Assembly (NCBI GenBank): GCA_900016675.1
Contig: LN483071.1
Coordinates: 372,001 to 436,000 of the forward strand
Source: Arthrobacter saudimassiliensis
Lineage (GTDB): Bacteria; Actinomycetota; Actinomycetes; Actinomycetales; Micrococcaceae
Reading direction: 5' to 3'
Length of the DNA: 64,000 nucleotides
Positions 20,255 to 29,190 of the stretch are shown here, piece by piece. Made by a program: the position numbers and the translations under genes. Below the pieces are notes generated by a model that was given only the letters and a program-made list of their open reading frames with translations, was not told the DNA's origin and searched no databases. How positions within the stretch are numbered: position 1 is the first letter of the stretch; every line of letters starts with the position of its first letter.

Positions 20255-21415
20255 TCATACCCCCGACGCCGGGACCGCCGCCAGCCGGCGCACCGCTTCC
20301 TGGAGCACTTCCGGGGAACAGCCGAAGTTGAGCCGGGCCCGCCCGGTGCCTTCCGAGCCGAACTTCAGCCCGGATTCCAGCGCCACCTGCGCCTGCTCCA
20401 GCGCGGTTCCGGCCGGGTCCTCACCCCAGCCCAGGCCCCGGAAATCCAGCCAGGCCAGGTAGCCGGCGTCGGGAATCCGGTACCGGACCTGCGGCAGCTC
20501 CGCCGCCAGGAGGTCGCCCAGCAGCCTGCGGTTCGCGTCCAGGACCGCAAGGACATCGTCCAGCCAGGGGTCCGCTTCGGCGTAGGCGGCCGTGGTCCCG
20601 GCCAGGCCAAGGATGCTGGTCCGGAAGCCGACCTCGGCCGGCATTTCGTCCAGCAGCAGACGGGTACGGTCATCGGAGGCAATCATCAGCGCGCATTTGG
20701 CGCCGGCGATGTTCCAGCCCTTGCTCGCAGCGGTGACGCACACGCCCACCGCGCGGGCGGCATCGGACACCGAAAGGAACGGCGTGAAGTCCTCCGGCCG
20801 GTAGACGAGCGGGGCGTGGATCTCGTCGCTGACCACCCGCACCCCGTACTGCCCGGCCAGGTCCGCCACCCGCGCCAGGGTGTGCCGGTCGTGCACGAGG
20901 CCGAGGGGGTTGTGCGGGTTGCACAGCAGGAACGCCTCGACGCCGTCGTCGGCGAAGGCCGCCTCCAGCCCGGCCAGGTCCAGCGACCAACCGTCCGGGC
21001 CGGCAAGCAGCGGCACCTCGCGCACCACGGCACCGGCCTCGACGGGCAGTTCGAAGAACGGCGGATAGACCGGCGGCGTGATGACCACCTCCCCGCCCGG
21101 CCGCACCGCCTGCCGGAGGGTCTCGACGATGGCGACGCTGACATCGGTGGTGGTGCGCACATCCGCCGGGTCCACCTGCCAGCCCCACCGGCGCGCCGCG
21201 AATCCCGCGAAGGCCGGTCCCACCGGGCCGGGACCCGAGACGTAGCCGACGTCGGAGGCTTCGATCCGGTCGATCATCGCGGCGCTGACCGCCGGCGCCA
21301 GCGGAAAGTCCATTTCCGCCACGAACAGCGGCAGCACATCCTCGGAGTAGGTGCGCCACTTGGCGCTGGTGCGCCGGCGCAGGACGTCAAGGGGATCAGC
21401 GGCAAGGTTGCTCAT
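20255..21415 (-). CDS. MalY/PatB-type PLP-dependent C-S lyase (aminotransferase class I/II fold)
   Basis: A 386-residue fold-type I PLP enzyme. The start (RRRTSAKWRTYSEDVLPLFVAEMDF) is typical of MalY/PatB cystathionine beta-lyase-like proteins, the PLP lysine is in TAASKGWNIAGAKCA near residue 230, and the carboxylate-binding arginine is in RARLNFGCS near the end. MalY/PatB proteins cleave cystathionine or cysteine conjugates to pyruvate, ammonia and a thiol. A plain aminotransferase activity is also possible. It is divergent from the methyltransferase gene at 21519. Confidence 0.9.
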   Translation of the reverse strand: MSNLAADPLDVLRRRTSAKWRTYSEDVLPLFVAEMDFPLAPAVSAAMIDRIEASDVGYVSGPGPVGPAFAGFAARRWGWQVDPADVRTTTDVSVAIVETLRQAVRPGGEVVITPPVYPPFFELPVEAGAVVREVPLLAGPDGWSLDLAGLEAAFADDGVEAFLLCNPHNPLGLVHDRHTLARVADLAGQYGVRVVSDEIHAPLVYRPEDFTPFLSVSDAARAVGVCVTAASKGWNIAGAKCALMIASDDRTRLLLDEMPAEVGFRTSILGLAGTTAAYAEADPWLDDVLAVLDANRRLLGDLLAAELPQVRYRIPDAGYLAWLDFRGLGWGEDPAGTALEQAQVALESGLKFGSEGTGRARLNFGCSPEVLQEAVRRLAAVPASGV

Positions 21416-21518
21416 GGCCCCAACCTACCGAACCTCTCCGCCCGGGGCACCCGCTCCGAAGCGCCGCCGCACGCCGCCGCACGCCGGGGCCGCCCCCGCA
21501 GCCACTAGGCTTGTAGGC

Positions 21519-22736
21519 ATGCCCGATACTTCCCTCGCCCATGTCCTGACCCCGGAGGGATGGGAACTGCTGAACTCGCTCGGCCCCTACCTGGAGTCCG
21601 AGTCCCTGAAGCTGAACACCGACCTGCGCCGGGCCGGGCACTCCCCCGAGCTGGTCGCGGCGGTGCTGACCCAGGCGAAGCTGCGGATGAAGGCCCGGGC
21701 CAAGTTCGGGCCGTTTGCCGAGCATATGCTGTTCACCGCCCCCGGCCTGGAGCAGGCCACCCGGCTGAACGTCGCGGCGCTGCATGCGCAGCGCTTCCAG
21801 CAGGCCGGCCTGGACAAGGTGGCGGACCTGGGCTGCGGCATCGGCGCCGACTCGCTGGCCCTGGCCACCCTGGACCGGCAGGTGACCGCCGTCGAGCTCG
21901 ACGAAATCACCGCCGCGGCAGCGACCATCAACCTGATGCCCTGGCCCAATGCGAAGGTGGTCCAGGGCGATGCAGAGCACTTCGACGTCTCCGGGTTCGA
22001 CGGCGTCTGGATGGATCCGGCGCGCCGGTCCACCTCGTCGTCGGGCACCCGGCGGATCTTCGACCCGGAGGCGTTTTCCCCGCCGCTGTCCTTCGTGGAG
22101 CGGCTCGCGGACACCGGCATGCCGGTGGGCGTGAAGATGGGGCCGGGCATTCCGCACGAGTCGCTGCCGGCCGGCTGCGAGGCCCAGTGGGTGTCGGTGG
22201 ACGGAGACGTCACCGAAGCCACGCTGTGGTTCAACGCCCTGGCGCGCGAGGGCGTGCGGCGGGCCGCGCTGGTCATCAGCGACGGCGGTGCGGCCGAGCT
22301 GACGAGCCCGGTGGACTATGACCCCGCAGCCCAGGACGTGGAGACCGGGCCGGCCGAGGGATTCCTGTACGAGCCGGACGGCGCGGTGATCCGCGCCGGA
22401 CTGGTAGCCGAGACCGCCCGAGCCCTGGGCGGGCACCTGCTGGATGAGCAGATCGCCTACATCGCGGCGCCCGAAGCCATGTATTCGCCGTTCGCGCGCG
22501 GGTACCGGATCGACCATGTGCGCCCCTACAACGTGCGGTCACTGAAGGCCTGGGTCCGGGAGGAAGGCATCGGGGTACTGGACATCAAGAAGCGCGGCAT
22601 GTCCGTGACGCCCGAGGAGCTGCGCCGGCAGTTGCTTTCCGGCGGGGCCAAGGGCCCGAACAAGGCCACGCTGGTGCTGACCCGGATCGGCGAGGAGCGG
22701 GTCGCGATCGTCGTCGAGCCGCTGCCCTCGGCTTAG
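21519..22736 (+). CDS. THUMP-like domain class I SAM-dependent methyltransferase
   Basis: A 405-residue protein with a SAM-binding motif I DLGCGIGADSLALA (about residue 105), VELDEITAAAA (motif II) and WMDPARR (motif IV region, about 165). The C-terminal ~70 residues (YNVRSLKAWVREEGIGVLDI, KKRGMSVTPEELRRQL) fit the THUMP-like domain. Such proteins are common in actinobacteria and probably modify RNA; the substrate is unknown. The start is the ATG at 21519 (GTAGGC upstream, weak); the longer frame to 21351 overlaps the divergent lyase gene and is unlikely. Confidence 0.88.
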   Translation: MPDTSLAHVLTPEGWELLNSLGPYLESESLKLNTDLRRAGHSPELVAAVLTQAKLRMKARAKFGPFAEHMLFTAPGLEQATRLNVAALHAQRFQQAGLDKVADLGCGIGADSLALATLDRQVTAVELDEITAAAATINLMPWPNAKVVQGDAEHFDVSGFDGVWMDPARRSTSSSGTRRIFDPEAFSPPLSFVERLADTGMPVGVKMGPGIPHESLPAGCEAQWVSVDGDVTEATLWFNALAREGVRRAALVISDGGAAELTSPVDYDPAAQDVETGPAEGFLYEPDGAVIRAGLVAETARALGGHLLDEQIAYIAAPEAMYSPFARGYRIDHVRPYNVRSLKAWVREEGIGVLDIKKRGMSVTPEELRRQLLSGGAKGPNKATLVLTRIGEERVAIVVEPLPSA

Positions 22737-22757
22737 GGAAAGCGGGAGCTGCGGCGG

Positions 22758-23102
22758 TCACCTGCGCCTGTTGCCGGGAGAGGGCCAGGTGCCGTCGCCG
22801 GCCGCCCGTTCCCGGGCCTCGGCAGCGAGCTCAGCAACCATGGCCCGCGTGGGCGCCGGGCGCCCCAGGCCCCGCGCTGCCAGGCTCGATCCGGCCCAGG
22901 CCTCGCGGACCGCACGCCGTGCATCCTCGGAAAGGCCGGCGAAAAGTTCCGGCCAGGCGTCCGCCGCGTCGAGGTCGGGCGTGATGACGTCCGGCCGCAT
23001 CCAGATCGGCTGCCGTCCCAACAGGCGCAGGATCACGTGCTCGCGCATCTCCTGCATCTGCAGCTGCGTCCACTCAGACTCGGTCCAGTCCCGGTCCGTC
23101 AT
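22758..23102 (-). CDS. Hypothetical small acidic protein
   Basis: I do not recognise this 114-residue protein. It begins MTDRDWTESEWTQLQMQEM, is largely helical and charged, has RLLGRQPIWMRPDVITPD in the middle and no membrane segment or signal peptide. Codon use matches neighbours (GC-rich third positions), and GGCGGAG lies just before the ATG at 23102. It follows the AroE-like gene by 56 bases on the same strand, so they may be co-transcribed. Confidence 0.7.
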   Translation of the reverse strand: MTDRDWTESEWTQLQMQEMREHVILRLLGRQPIWMRPDVITPDLDAADAWPELFAGLSEDARRAVREAWAGSSLAARGLGRPAPTRAMVAELAAEARERAAGDGTWPSPGNRRR

Positions 23103-23158
23103 CGCTCCGCCCTCTCTGTCGGTTGGGTTCCTGTCGGTTCTCTCGCAGCCGTACGCGG

Positions 23159-23971
23159 TCAGGCGCGCGAAAATCCGCTTGCCTCGCGCACCAGTTCCGG
23201 TGACGGGCGCACCCCGGTGTAAAGCACGAACTGTTCCTCCGCCTGGCCCGCGATGACCTCCGCGCCGGTGATCACCGGTTTGCCGGCAGCCCGCGCTGCC
23301 CTGATCAGCGGCGTTTCGGCGGGCAGGGCAACCACGTCGAACACCGTGGCCGCTGCGGCGACCGCCTCGTCGCTGAACGACTGGACCTGCTCGTCGGCTC
23401 CGGCCATGCCCAGCGGGGTGACGTTGATCAGCAGATCGGCGGTCAGACCTGCACCGTCGGCGGCCCAGGTGAAGCCGTACCGTTCCGCGAGCGCCGGGCC
23501 GGTCTCCGAATTGCGTGCAACGACGGTCACCTGCCGGAACCCGGCGTCCCGCAGGGCGGCAGCGACCGCCTTGGCCATCCCGCCGGAACCGCGGAGCAGG
23601 ACGGAGGATTCCGCCGGCACCCCGTGCTCGGCCAGCAGCCGGGCCACCGCCAGGCAATCCGTGTTGTAGGCGGTCAGGACGCCGTCGTCATTGACGATCG
23701 TATTGACCGAATCGATCGCCAGCGCGGAGGGGTCCATGCGGTCCACCAGCGCAATGACCTCCTCCTTGTACGGCATGGATACCGCGCAGCCCCGGATCGG
23801 CAGGCCGCGTACTCCGGCAATGGCCTGCCCGAGGTCCGCCGGGGCGAAGGCCTTGTAGACATAGTTCAGGCCGAGCTTTTCGTAGAGGTAGTTGTGGAAC
23901 CTGGTCCCGATGTTGCTGGGCCGGGCGGCGAGCGAGATGCACAGGACCATGTCTTTGTTCAGGATCGGCAT
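23159..23971 (-). CDS. Shikimate dehydrogenase-like protein (HI0607/SdhL branch)
   Basis: A 270-residue NAD(P)-dependent dehydrogenase of the AroE superfamily. The whole chain resembles the Haemophilus HI0607 subgroup: NKDMVLCISLAARPSN start, FHNYLYEKLGLNYVYKAF, GIRGCAVSMPYKE with the substrate lysine (IRGCAVSMPYK), AYNTD with the catalytic aspartate near residue 107, and the nucleotide loop GSGGMAKAVAAAL near 135. HI0607-type enzymes are poor or atypical shikimate dehydrogenases, so a role outside aromatic synthesis is possible. The true aroE is probably elsewhere. A small hypothetical gene follows. Confidence 0.88.
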   Translation of the reverse strand: MPILNKDMVLCISLAARPSNIGTRFHNYLYEKLGLNYVYKAFAPADLGQAIAGVRGLPIRGCAVSMPYKEEVIALVDRMDPSALAIDSVNTIVNDDGVLTAYNTDCLAVARLLAEHGVPAESSVLLRGSGGMAKAVAAALRDAGFRQVTVVARNSETGPALAERYGFTWAADGAGLTADLLINVTPLGMAGADEQVQSFSDEAVAAAATVFDVVALPAETPLIRAARAAGKPVITGAEVIAGQAEEQFVLYTGVRPSPELVREASGFSRA

Positions 23972-23997
23972 CTGACCATTATGGCGGCCGCCGCAGG

Positions 23998-25005
23998 TCA
24001 GAGGAGCGGCGGCGGAGCGAACTCCCCGAGCGTCCCGGAGGCACCGCGCGGAATCCAGTACCGCTTGGTCTCAGCCAGGAACAGGTCCGCGTCCAGCTCC
24101 CGGACGCCGGCGACGGCGGCGAAGTCGTTGTTGATCAGCTCTGCCAGATGGGTGCGGCTGCGGGCCAGGCCGTTGCACAGCACGTTGTGCTCCGAGGCCA
24201 CCTGCGTGACAAAGCGGGTGCTCGGATGGGCGCCGAGCACCCGGCGGACCTGCAGCGCCGCGGACGGCTCGGTCTTGACCCGCAGCACGAACGGCGTCGC
24301 ATAGCCCAGGTGCGAGCCGTCGATCTCGACCCGGGCCCGAAGCCAGCCCTGCTCGAAGACCCGGTGGAGGATGCGCTGCGCGGTGGAGCGCGCCACTCCC
24401 AGCGGTTTGGCGAGCCGGGAGGCCGCAAGGCGCGGGTCGGCCCGCAGCAGTTCCACGGCCTGCCTTTCGGTGCCCTCCGGCCGTCCCCGGCCCGCGTCCG
24501 GCGCCTCGGCGGCCGCGGCCAGCTCCACGCAGCGGCTGCGCTGCGCCTCGTCGAGCACATCCGGCACCCAGCCGGAGCCTTTCCCCGAATAATCCAGCAC
24601 GGGCAGGCTGGTCACCGCCGCGACGCCGGGCAGGTCATGGATACGGCTGAGCAGCTCAGCCGTGGCCGGTTCACTGGCGGCATGGACGGTGGCAAAGATC
24701 GGATGAGTGCCCGAGGTCAGGGCCAGCCGCTGGACCTCCGGGAAGTCCGCGAGCTTTTCCAGCACCTGCGCCGGCGAAGCCGATCCGGTCTGCAGGCGCA
24801 GGTGGACGGGCAGGGTGGAGGAGAACAGCCCCCAGTCCGTCTCCCCCACGATCCTGAGGATCCCGCTGCGCACCAGCCGGGCGAACCGGCGCGATACCGT
24901 GCTGGCGTCCACACCAAGCACGGCGGCCAGCTCGTCCCAGGTCGCCCGCGGCGCGATGTGCAGCGCCGCCGCCAGGCGGCGGTCCGGTTCGTCGAGGATC
25001 TCCAC
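23998..25005 (-). CDS. Double-module Lrp/AsnC family transcriptional regulator
   Basis: A 335-residue protein holding two Lrp/AsnC units in tandem. The first winged helix (ATWDELAAVLGVDASTVSRR, about residues 21-40) is followed by an effector (RAM) domain, and a second helix-turn-helix (LAASRLAKPLGVARSTAQRI, about 185-205) by a second RAM domain ending near 315. Typical Lrp proteins are about 150 residues, so this is a fused double. The GTG at 25005 has only a weak ribosome site; the frame is open 16 codons further up. It is divergent from the AbgT gene across 144 AT-rich bases with two palindromes, so it probably controls that gene and itself. Confidence 0.88.
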   Translation of the reverse strand: MEILDEPDRRLAAALHIAPRATWDELAAVLGVDASTVSRRFARLVRSGILRIVGETDWGLFSSTLPVHLRLQTGSASPAQVLEKLADFPEVQRLALTSGTHPIFATVHAASEPATAELLSRIHDLPGVAAVTSLPVLDYSGKGSGWVPDVLDEAQRSRCVELAAAAEAPDAGRGRPEGTERQAVELLRADPRLAASRLAKPLGVARSTAQRILHRVFEQGWLRARVEIDGSHLGYATPFVLRVKTEPSAALQVRRVLGAHPSTRFVTQVASEHNVLCNGLARSRTHLAELINNDFAAVAGVRELDADLFLAETKRYWIPRGASGTLGEFAPPPLL

Positions 25006-25021
25006 TCCACAAGTATGCCCG

Positions 25022-25050
25022 GTTACGTAACTTTCTGCTCGAAGATCTTC
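25022..25050. promoter_or_regulatory. Two 10-bp palindromes in the Lrp/abgT divergent region
   Basis: GTTACGTAAC (25022-25031) and GAAGATCTTC (25041-25050) are perfect palindromes with centres 19 bases apart, next to the Lrp-type gene start. They are candidate operators of that regulator. The rest of the region up to 25149 is AT-rich and should hold the divergent promoters, but I see no confident -35/-10 pair. Confidence 0.4.
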
Positions 25051-25149
25051 CAAATGAGCACTTCCTGCATTAGATTCCTCATATTGTAGCTATTCCTGCA
25101 CATTGAGCGACCGGGCCAGAGCGCCCGCCGACCCTATGAGGGGACACCG

Positions 25150-26682
25150 ATGGCCCAGACAGCCACCGCCGGACAATCCCGCGCCCTGCGCGGTGCGTTC
25201 CGCGTCTTTTCCGCCATCGAACGGGTGGGCAACATGCTGCCGCACCCGTTCTGGCTCTTCTGCATCCTCGGCGTTTTCGTCGTGCTGCTCAGCGCCGCGC
25301 TGGAAGCCGCCGGCGTCTCCGCCCTGAAGCCGGGCAGCGACGAAGCCGTCGCCGTCCGGAGCCTGCTGAGCCCGGAGGGCATCCAGGTCATCCTGGGCGA
25401 CGCCGTCGAGAACTTCGCGTCCTTCCCGCCGCTGGCCAGCATCCTGACGACCATGCTCGGCATCGCCGTGGCCGAGAAGAGCGGCCTGATCGACACCGTG
25501 CTGCGCAACACCGTGACCCGGGTGCCCACCAAGTACGTCACCTTCGCGCTGGCCATGGCCGCCATGATCGGCCACGTCGCCGGCGACGCCGCATACGTCA
25601 CCCTGATCCCGCTGGGTGCCCTGGTGTTCAAGGCGGTGGGCAAGCCGCCGATGCTGGGCGCGATCGTGGCCTTCGTGTCCATCTCCGCCGGGTACGACGC
25701 CTCCCCCTCCGTGACCACCACCGACGTCCTGCTCTCGGGCATCACCACCGCCGCGGCCGCGACCATCGACCCGGACGTGATGGTCAGCCCGCTCTCCAAC
25801 TACTTCTTCTCCCTGGCATCCTCCGTGGTGGTGGCGCTGGTCATCACCATCGTGGTGGAGAAGGTCCTGTCCAAGCGTCCGGACCTGGCCTCGGACGACG
25901 ACGCGGAGGACGACGGCGCGTCGCTGGCGGACCTGCGCATCGGTGCCCGCGAGCGGCGCGCCCTGCGCGCGGCCGGAATTGCCGCAGTGGCGTTCATTGC
26001 GCTGGCCGTGGGTGTGCTGGTCCCGGAGTCTTCGCCGTTCCGCGGCGAGGAAGGCTCGATCCTGAAGTCCCCGGTGCTGGGCGGCATGGCCTTCGTCATC
26101 GGCCTGTTCTTCATCGTGACCGGCTGGCTCTACGGCCGGATGGCCGGCACCTTCCGCTCAGCCTCCGATGTCCTGGCCGGGATGGTGGACGGCTTCCGCT
26201 CCATGGCACCGATCCTGGTGCTGTTCTTCGCCATCTCGCAGTTCATCGCCTACTTCAAGTGGAGCGGCATGGGCGAGGTCCTGGCCATCAGCGGCGCGCA
26301 CACCCTCGATGACATCAACGCCCCCGGCTGGGCCATCCTGCTCGGCATCGCGGTCCTGATCTCGGTGATGAACTTCATCATCACCTCCGGCTCCGCCATG
26401 TGGTCCCTCGCGGCACCGGTCTTCGTGCCGATGCTGATGCTGCTGGACATCGACCCGGCCACCACCCAGGCGATGTACCGGGTCGCCGACTCGGTGACCA
26501 ACTGCGTGACGCCGATGAGCCCCTACTTCGTGATGGCCCTCGGCTTCGTGCAGAAGTACCGCAAGGACGCCGGCATCGGCACCCTCGCCTCCTTCACCAT
26601 TCCGCTGGCCGCCGTGGTCTGGGTGGTCTGGATCGCCCTGTTCATGGTCTGGTACGCCGCCGGCATCCCGTTCGGCATCTGA
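25150..26682 (+). CDS. AbgT family transporter (p-aminobenzoyl-glutamate type)
   Basis: A 510-residue inner-membrane transporter with about 11-13 helices. Family pieces include RVGNMLPHPFWLFCILGVFV near residue 25, GHVAGDAAYVTLIPL near 138, ISAGYDASPSVTTTD near 178 and MNFIITSGSAMWSLAAPVFVPM near 407. AbgT of E. coli imports p-aminobenzoyl-glutamate, a folate breakdown product; other members export sulfonamides. AGGGG lies six bases before the ATG. An M20 peptidase gene follows by 29 bases, as in abg operons, so import followed by hydrolysis is the likely job. Confidence 0.92.
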   Translation: MAQTATAGQSRALRGAFRVFSAIERVGNMLPHPFWLFCILGVFVVLLSAALEAAGVSALKPGSDEAVAVRSLLSPEGIQVILGDAVENFASFPPLASILTTMLGIAVAEKSGLIDTVLRNTVTRVPTKYVTFALAMAAMIGHVAGDAAYVTLIPLGALVFKAVGKPPMLGAIVAFVSISAGYDASPSVTTTDVLLSGITTAAAATIDPDVMVSPLSNYFFSLASSVVVALVITIVVEKVLSKRPDLASDDDAEDDGASLADLRIGARERRALRAAGIAAVAFIALAVGVLVPESSPFRGEEGSILKSPVLGGMAFVIGLFFIVTGWLYGRMAGTFRSASDVLAGMVDGFRSMAPILVLFFAISQFIAYFKWSGMGEVLAISGAHTLDDINAPGWAILLGIAVLISVMNFIITSGSAMWSLAAPVFVPMLMLLDIDPATTQAMYRVADSVTNCVTPMSPYFVMALGFVQKYRKDAGIGTLASFTIPLAAVVWVVWIALFMVWYAAGIPFGI

Positions 26683-26711
26683 TCCCGTCCCCCACCGCTT
26701 CAAGGAGAACA

Positions 26712-27905
26712 ATGAATCCCCTTCCCTCCCCGGATGCCGACCTGCACGAGGCCGCGCTCGCGGCGGCCGAGGCGATCGTCGCCGACATCGCCGCCCTGGT
26801 GGAACAGGAAAGCTACAGCCGGGACCTGCCGGCCCTGCAGCAGGCACGCGCGGACCTGCGCACCCTGGTGGTCGAACGCCTCGGCGAGCCCGACGACGAG
26901 GACCTGACCGCGGACGGCGCCCACGGCGAAGTGCTGACCATGACCTACCGCGGCACCGGGAGCGGGCGGGTGCTCATCGTCGGGCACTACGACACCGTGT
27001 GGCCCACCGGAACCCTGGCCGGCTGGCCGCTGACCGAGGCTGCGGATGCGGAAGGCCGCCGCACCCTCTCCGGCCCGGGCATCTTCGACATGAAGACCGG
27101 GCTGGCGCAGGGCATCTGGGCGCTGAAGCTCCTGCGTGAGGCCTCCCTGCCGATGCCCACGGTCACGTTCCTGTTCAACGGCGACGAGGAAATCGGGTCG
27201 GTGGCCTCCCGGCCGCTGATCGAAAAAGCGGCCCAGGACGCCGATGCCGTGCTGGTGCTTGAAGCCACGGCGGACGGCGCGGTCAAGACCGGGCGCAAGG
27301 GGGTGGGCATCTTCACCGTCCGGGCCACGGGCGTGGAGGCACATGCGGGGCTGGATCCCGCCGCCGGCGCGAGCGCCATCCATGCCCTGGCGGAGTTCGT
27401 GGTCAAGGCCGTGCAGGTCGCCGACCTTGGCCGGGGCACCTCGGTCAACGTCGGGCTGATCGAGGGCGGCTCGGGCACCAACGTGGCAGCCGGTTCGGCG
27501 TCGGCCATGCTCGACATCAGGGTCCCTGACTCCGCGGAGATGGACCGGGTGGACCGGGAACTGGACGCCGTCACCGTGTCGGACCCGCGGGTGCGCATCG
27601 AGGTGGAGCACTTCTGGAACCGTCCGCCCATGGCTCCGGTCACTCCGAATCCCCTGCTGGAGGCGGCGCGGGAGTCGGCCCGGGAGATCGGGCTCGCCCT
27701 TCCCGACGTCTCCGTGGGCGGAGCCAGCGACGCCAATTTCGTGGCCGCGCTGGGCATCCCGGTGCTCTGCGGCATGGGAGCGGTCGGCGGCGGGGCACAC
27801 GCCCGCCACGAGCACATCCGCCTCGAGGCGGTGCCCCGCTTCACCGCCCTTACCGCAGGCACCCTGTTCCGGCTGGTGGACGGACTGCCTGTTCCGCGCG
27901 GCTAG
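26712..27905 (+). CDS. M20 family metallopeptidase, glutamate carboxypeptidase (CPG2) type
   Basis: A 397-residue zinc peptidase with metal-ligand segments GHYDTVWPTG (about residue 92), FDMKTGLAQG (about 125), the catalytic pair in NGDEEIGS (about 158) and the final histidine in ARHEHIRLE (about 368). A dimerisation domain is inserted at about 190-300. Glutamate carboxypeptidases of this type remove C-terminal glutamate from folates or p-aminobenzoyl-glutamate. AAGGAG lies four bases before the ATG at 26712. It is paired with the AbgT transporter gene and probably shares its Lrp control. Confidence 0.9.
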   Translation: MNPLPSPDADLHEAALAAAEAIVADIAALVEQESYSRDLPALQQARADLRTLVVERLGEPDDEDLTADGAHGEVLTMTYRGTGSGRVLIVGHYDTVWPTGTLAGWPLTEAADAEGRRTLSGPGIFDMKTGLAQGIWALKLLREASLPMPTVTFLFNGDEEIGSVASRPLIEKAAQDADAVLVLEATADGAVKTGRKGVGIFTVRATGVEAHAGLDPAAGASAIHALAEFVVKAVQVADLGRGTSVNVGLIEGGSGTNVAAGSASAMLDIRVPDSAEMDRVDRELDAVTVSDPRVRIEVEHFWNRPPMAPVTPNPLLEAARESAREIGLALPDVSVGGASDANFVAALGIPVLCGMGAVGGGAHARHEHIRLEAVPRFTALTAGTLFRLVDGLPVPRG

Positions 27906-27991
27906 GATTAAAGCCGGTTCCCCGCTCCTTGTGCCCTCCTTGTGCCAAGGCCGGGGAACCGGCAACAGGTACCGACCCGCGGGAGACAGCA

Positions 27992-29137
27992 GTGGAAATC
28001 GAGTTTGCCAGGTCCGCGCAGTCGACCCTGGGCGTGGAATGGGAACTGGCGCTCGTGGACCGCGCCGACGGCGGGCTGGTTTCCGTGGCCGACGAGGTCC
28101 TGGCGCAGCTGTGCGCCGACGCCGGCCTGGAACCGGGCAGCGAACATCCCCAGGTCAAGCAGGAGCTGCTGGAAAACACCGTCGAGCTGGTCACCGGCGT
28201 CTGCACCACCGTTGCCGAGGCGAAGGCGGACCTGGCCCGCTCCATGGCCGCCGTCCGGCGGGTCACCGATCCCATGGGAGTTGAGCTCTTCTGCGCCGGG
28301 ACGCACCCGTTCGCGGCGCCGCGCTCCCAGCCGGTCACGGACAAGGAACGCTACGCAAAGCTGATCGACCGCACGCAGTGGTGGGGCCAGCAGATGCTCA
28401 TCTACGGCGTGCACGTGCACGTGGGCCTGGACTCCCGGGACAAGGCGCTTCCGGTCCTGGACGGGCTGGTCAACTACTTCCCGCACTTCCAGGCCCTGTC
28501 CGCCTCCTCCCCGTTCTGGGGCGGCGAGGACACCGGCTACGCGTCGCAGCGGGCGCTGATGTTCCAGCAGCTGCCCACCGCCGGGCTGCCGTTCCAGTTC
28601 CGCACCTGGTCGGAGTACGAGGGCTACGTGCAGGACATGTTCACCACCGGGGTCATCGACGCGATCAGCGAGATCCGCTGGGATATCCGCCCGGTGCCGG
28701 GCCTGGGCACCATCGAGATGCGCGTTTGTGACGGCCTGGCGACCCTGGAGGAGGTCGGCGCCGTCGCCGCCCTGACCCAGTGCCTGGTCGATGAGTTCTC
28801 CACCATCCTGGACAACGGCGGCAGCATTCCCACCATGCCGCCCTGGCACGTGCAGGAAAACAAGTGGCGGGCGGCACGGTACGGGCTGGACGCCATCATC
28901 ATCCTCGACGCGGCGGGCAACGAAAAGCTGGTCACCGACCATCTGCTCGAGGACGTCCTTCCGCGGCTGGCACCGGTCGCGGACAAGCTCGGCTGCCCGC
29001 AGGAACTGGCCGATGTGGCGCGCATCATCGAGCGCGGCGCGGGCTACCAGCGCCAGCGCCGCGCCGCCGAAGAGAACGGCGGGGACCTGCGCGCCGTCGT
29101 CCGGGACAACGTGCGGCAGCTGCGCGGCGAAGCCTAG
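27992..29137 (+). CDS. Carboxylate-amine ligase, YbdK-type glutamate-cysteine ligase 2
   Basis: A 381-residue ATP-grasp-like ligase of the GCS2 family. TLGVEWELALVD near residue 12 and HVHVGL near 145 (Mg/ATP site), plus the late RAARYGLDA, are hallmarks. YbdK has weak gamma-glutamylcysteine synthetase activity in vitro; in actinobacteria, which use mycothiol, the natural substrate is unclear. The GTG at 27992 has GGGAG six bases upstream; the frame is open to 27929, but those residues are not family-like. It ends 53 bases from the convergent tsaD gene. Confidence 0.88.
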   Translation: MEIEFARSAQSTLGVEWELALVDRADGGLVSVADEVLAQLCADAGLEPGSEHPQVKQELLENTVELVTGVCTTVAEAKADLARSMAAVRRVTDPMGVELFCAGTHPFAAPRSQPVTDKERYAKLIDRTQWWGQQMLIYGVHVHVGLDSRDKALPVLDGLVNYFPHFQALSASSPFWGGEDTGYASQRALMFQQLPTAGLPFQFRTWSEYEGYVQDMFTTGVIDAISEIRWDIRPVPGLGTIEMRVCDGLATLEEVGAVAALTQCLVDEFSTILDNGGSIPTMPPWHVQENKWRAARYGLDAIIILDAAGNEKLVTDHLLEDVLPRLAPVADKLGCPQELADVARIIERGAGYQRQRRAAEENGGDLRAVVRDNVRQLRGEA

Positions 29138-29190
29138 CGCTACCGGCGCTCCCGGAGCGGGCGGCTGTCCGGGGAAGGACCGCCGATTCC

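Noticed and set aside
29156-29184. Terminator between convergent YbdK gene and tsaD
   Set aside because: GGCGG...CCGCC can pair only with several mismatches and no U-tract; too weak to list.
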